DNA from: Bacillota bacterium
Lineage (GTDB): Bacteria > Bacillota > Dethiobacteria > Dethiobacterales > Dethiobacteraceae
NCBI GenBank assembly: GCA_012841735.1
Contig: DUUE01000320.1
Span: 1 to 5,069, forward strand
Length of the DNA: 5,069 bases
Direction of reading: 5' to 3'
Position numbers and translations under genes: made by a program. Every line of letters begins with the position of its first letter. Position 1 is the stretch's first letter. The notes under the pieces were generated by a model. That model was not told the DNA's origin. It saw nothing but the letters and a program-made list of their open reading frames with translations, and did not search any database. This document shows positions 4,867 to 5,069 of this stretch, piece after piece.

Positions 4867-5069
4867 AAATAATACCGCAAAGGCGAAGAAGGGGAAGAGT
4901 AGCTGCAGTGAAATCTTCAGAGAGCCGGCGTCTGGTGCGAGTCCGGTGAGGGATCTACAGTGAATACACCCCCGAGCCGTCGGTCGAAAGCCCCAGGGCG
5001 AGTAGACTGGAACGGAGCTTCCACCGTTAAAAGGAACGGAGTATCCAAAGGCGTTCAATAAGAATAGTC
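4867..5069 (+). ncRNA. T-box leader (tRNA-sensing riboswitch), 5' part, probable Tyr specifier UAC
   Basis: Senses uncharged tRNA and controls read-through of a leader terminator. Stem I is well formed. A GA-type kink-turn is made by GGC-GA (4882-4886) against GA-GCC (4974-4978). GGGG (4891-4894) pairs with the CCCC run (4969-4973) and closes the specifier loop, which has AGTA (4898-4901) on its 5' side and GTGAATACA on its 3' side. Above it come the AGAGAG bulge (4919-4924), a CCGG/CCGG stem (4925-4928 with 4943-4946) and the apical GGTGCGA (4934-4940). The codon 6 nt before the kink-turn GAG is UAC (4965-4967), meaning tyrosine; shifted readings would be AUA or ACA. A stem III-like hairpin, CCGTT/AACGG (5024-5028 with 5035-5039), follows. 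The antiterminator with its TGG-ACCGCGG box, the terminator and the regulated gene lie beyond the right edge. Confidence 0.88.

Noticed and set aside
4763..4963. Plus-strand ORF of 66 codons starting GTG after GAGGGGG
   Set aside because: It runs through the repeat, the sigma-A promoter and T-box stem I, so it is almost certainly non-coding; its 9-codon repeat is kept as a finding only.
4810..5058. Minus-strand ORF of 82 codons
   Set aside because: Entirely antisense to the promoter and the structured T-box leader, and it has no recognisable family.

Overview
The window looks like a low- to mid-G+C Gram-positive chromosome (Bacillota, probably a clostridial or Peptococcaceae-type lineage). 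The grounds are strong AGGAGG-like ribosome sites, near-perfect sigma-A promoters, a T-box leader, an RsiV/DUF3298-type lipoprotein and an exported VanX-type dipeptidase. This assignment comes from gene types only; nothing in the sequence names the species.

Left part (1-2082, minus strand, G+C-rich). An exported cell-envelope pair: a lipoprotein with DUF4163/DUF3298-like domains, cut by the left edge (1-1029), lies downstream of a secreted D-Ala-D-Ala dipeptidase of the VanX/DdpX (M15D) family (1178-1918). A doubtful 55-codon ORF (1915-2082) just upstream overlaps the dipeptidase start by ATGA.

Middle part (2091-4745, plus strand, clearly more A+T-rich). A consensus sigma-A promoter (2155-2183) drives a compact three-gene operon: a metal-dependent cyclase/kynurenine-formamidase-like hydrolase (2221-2910), ketopantoate hydroxymethyltransferase PanB (2947-3780) and a ketopantoate reductase PanE (3819-4745). 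PanB and PanE together would turn 2-oxoisovalerate into pantoate, the branched half of pantothenate/CoA. The cyclase-family hydrolase is an unusual partner, and panC and panD are absent.

Right part (4746-5069). A second consensus promoter (4833-4860) starts a T-box leader that runs off the right edge. Its specifier loop most likely reads UAC (Tyr), so the unseen gene should be a tyrosyl-tRNA synthetase or an aromatic amino-acid gene.

The most striking non-coding signal is a 41-bp perfect direct repeat (2097-2137 and 4775-4815). It brackets the operon and sits exactly 17 nt upstream of the -35 box of both promoters, while all other sequence around the two copies differs. It is either a shared upstream control element or the scar of the event that placed the operon here.
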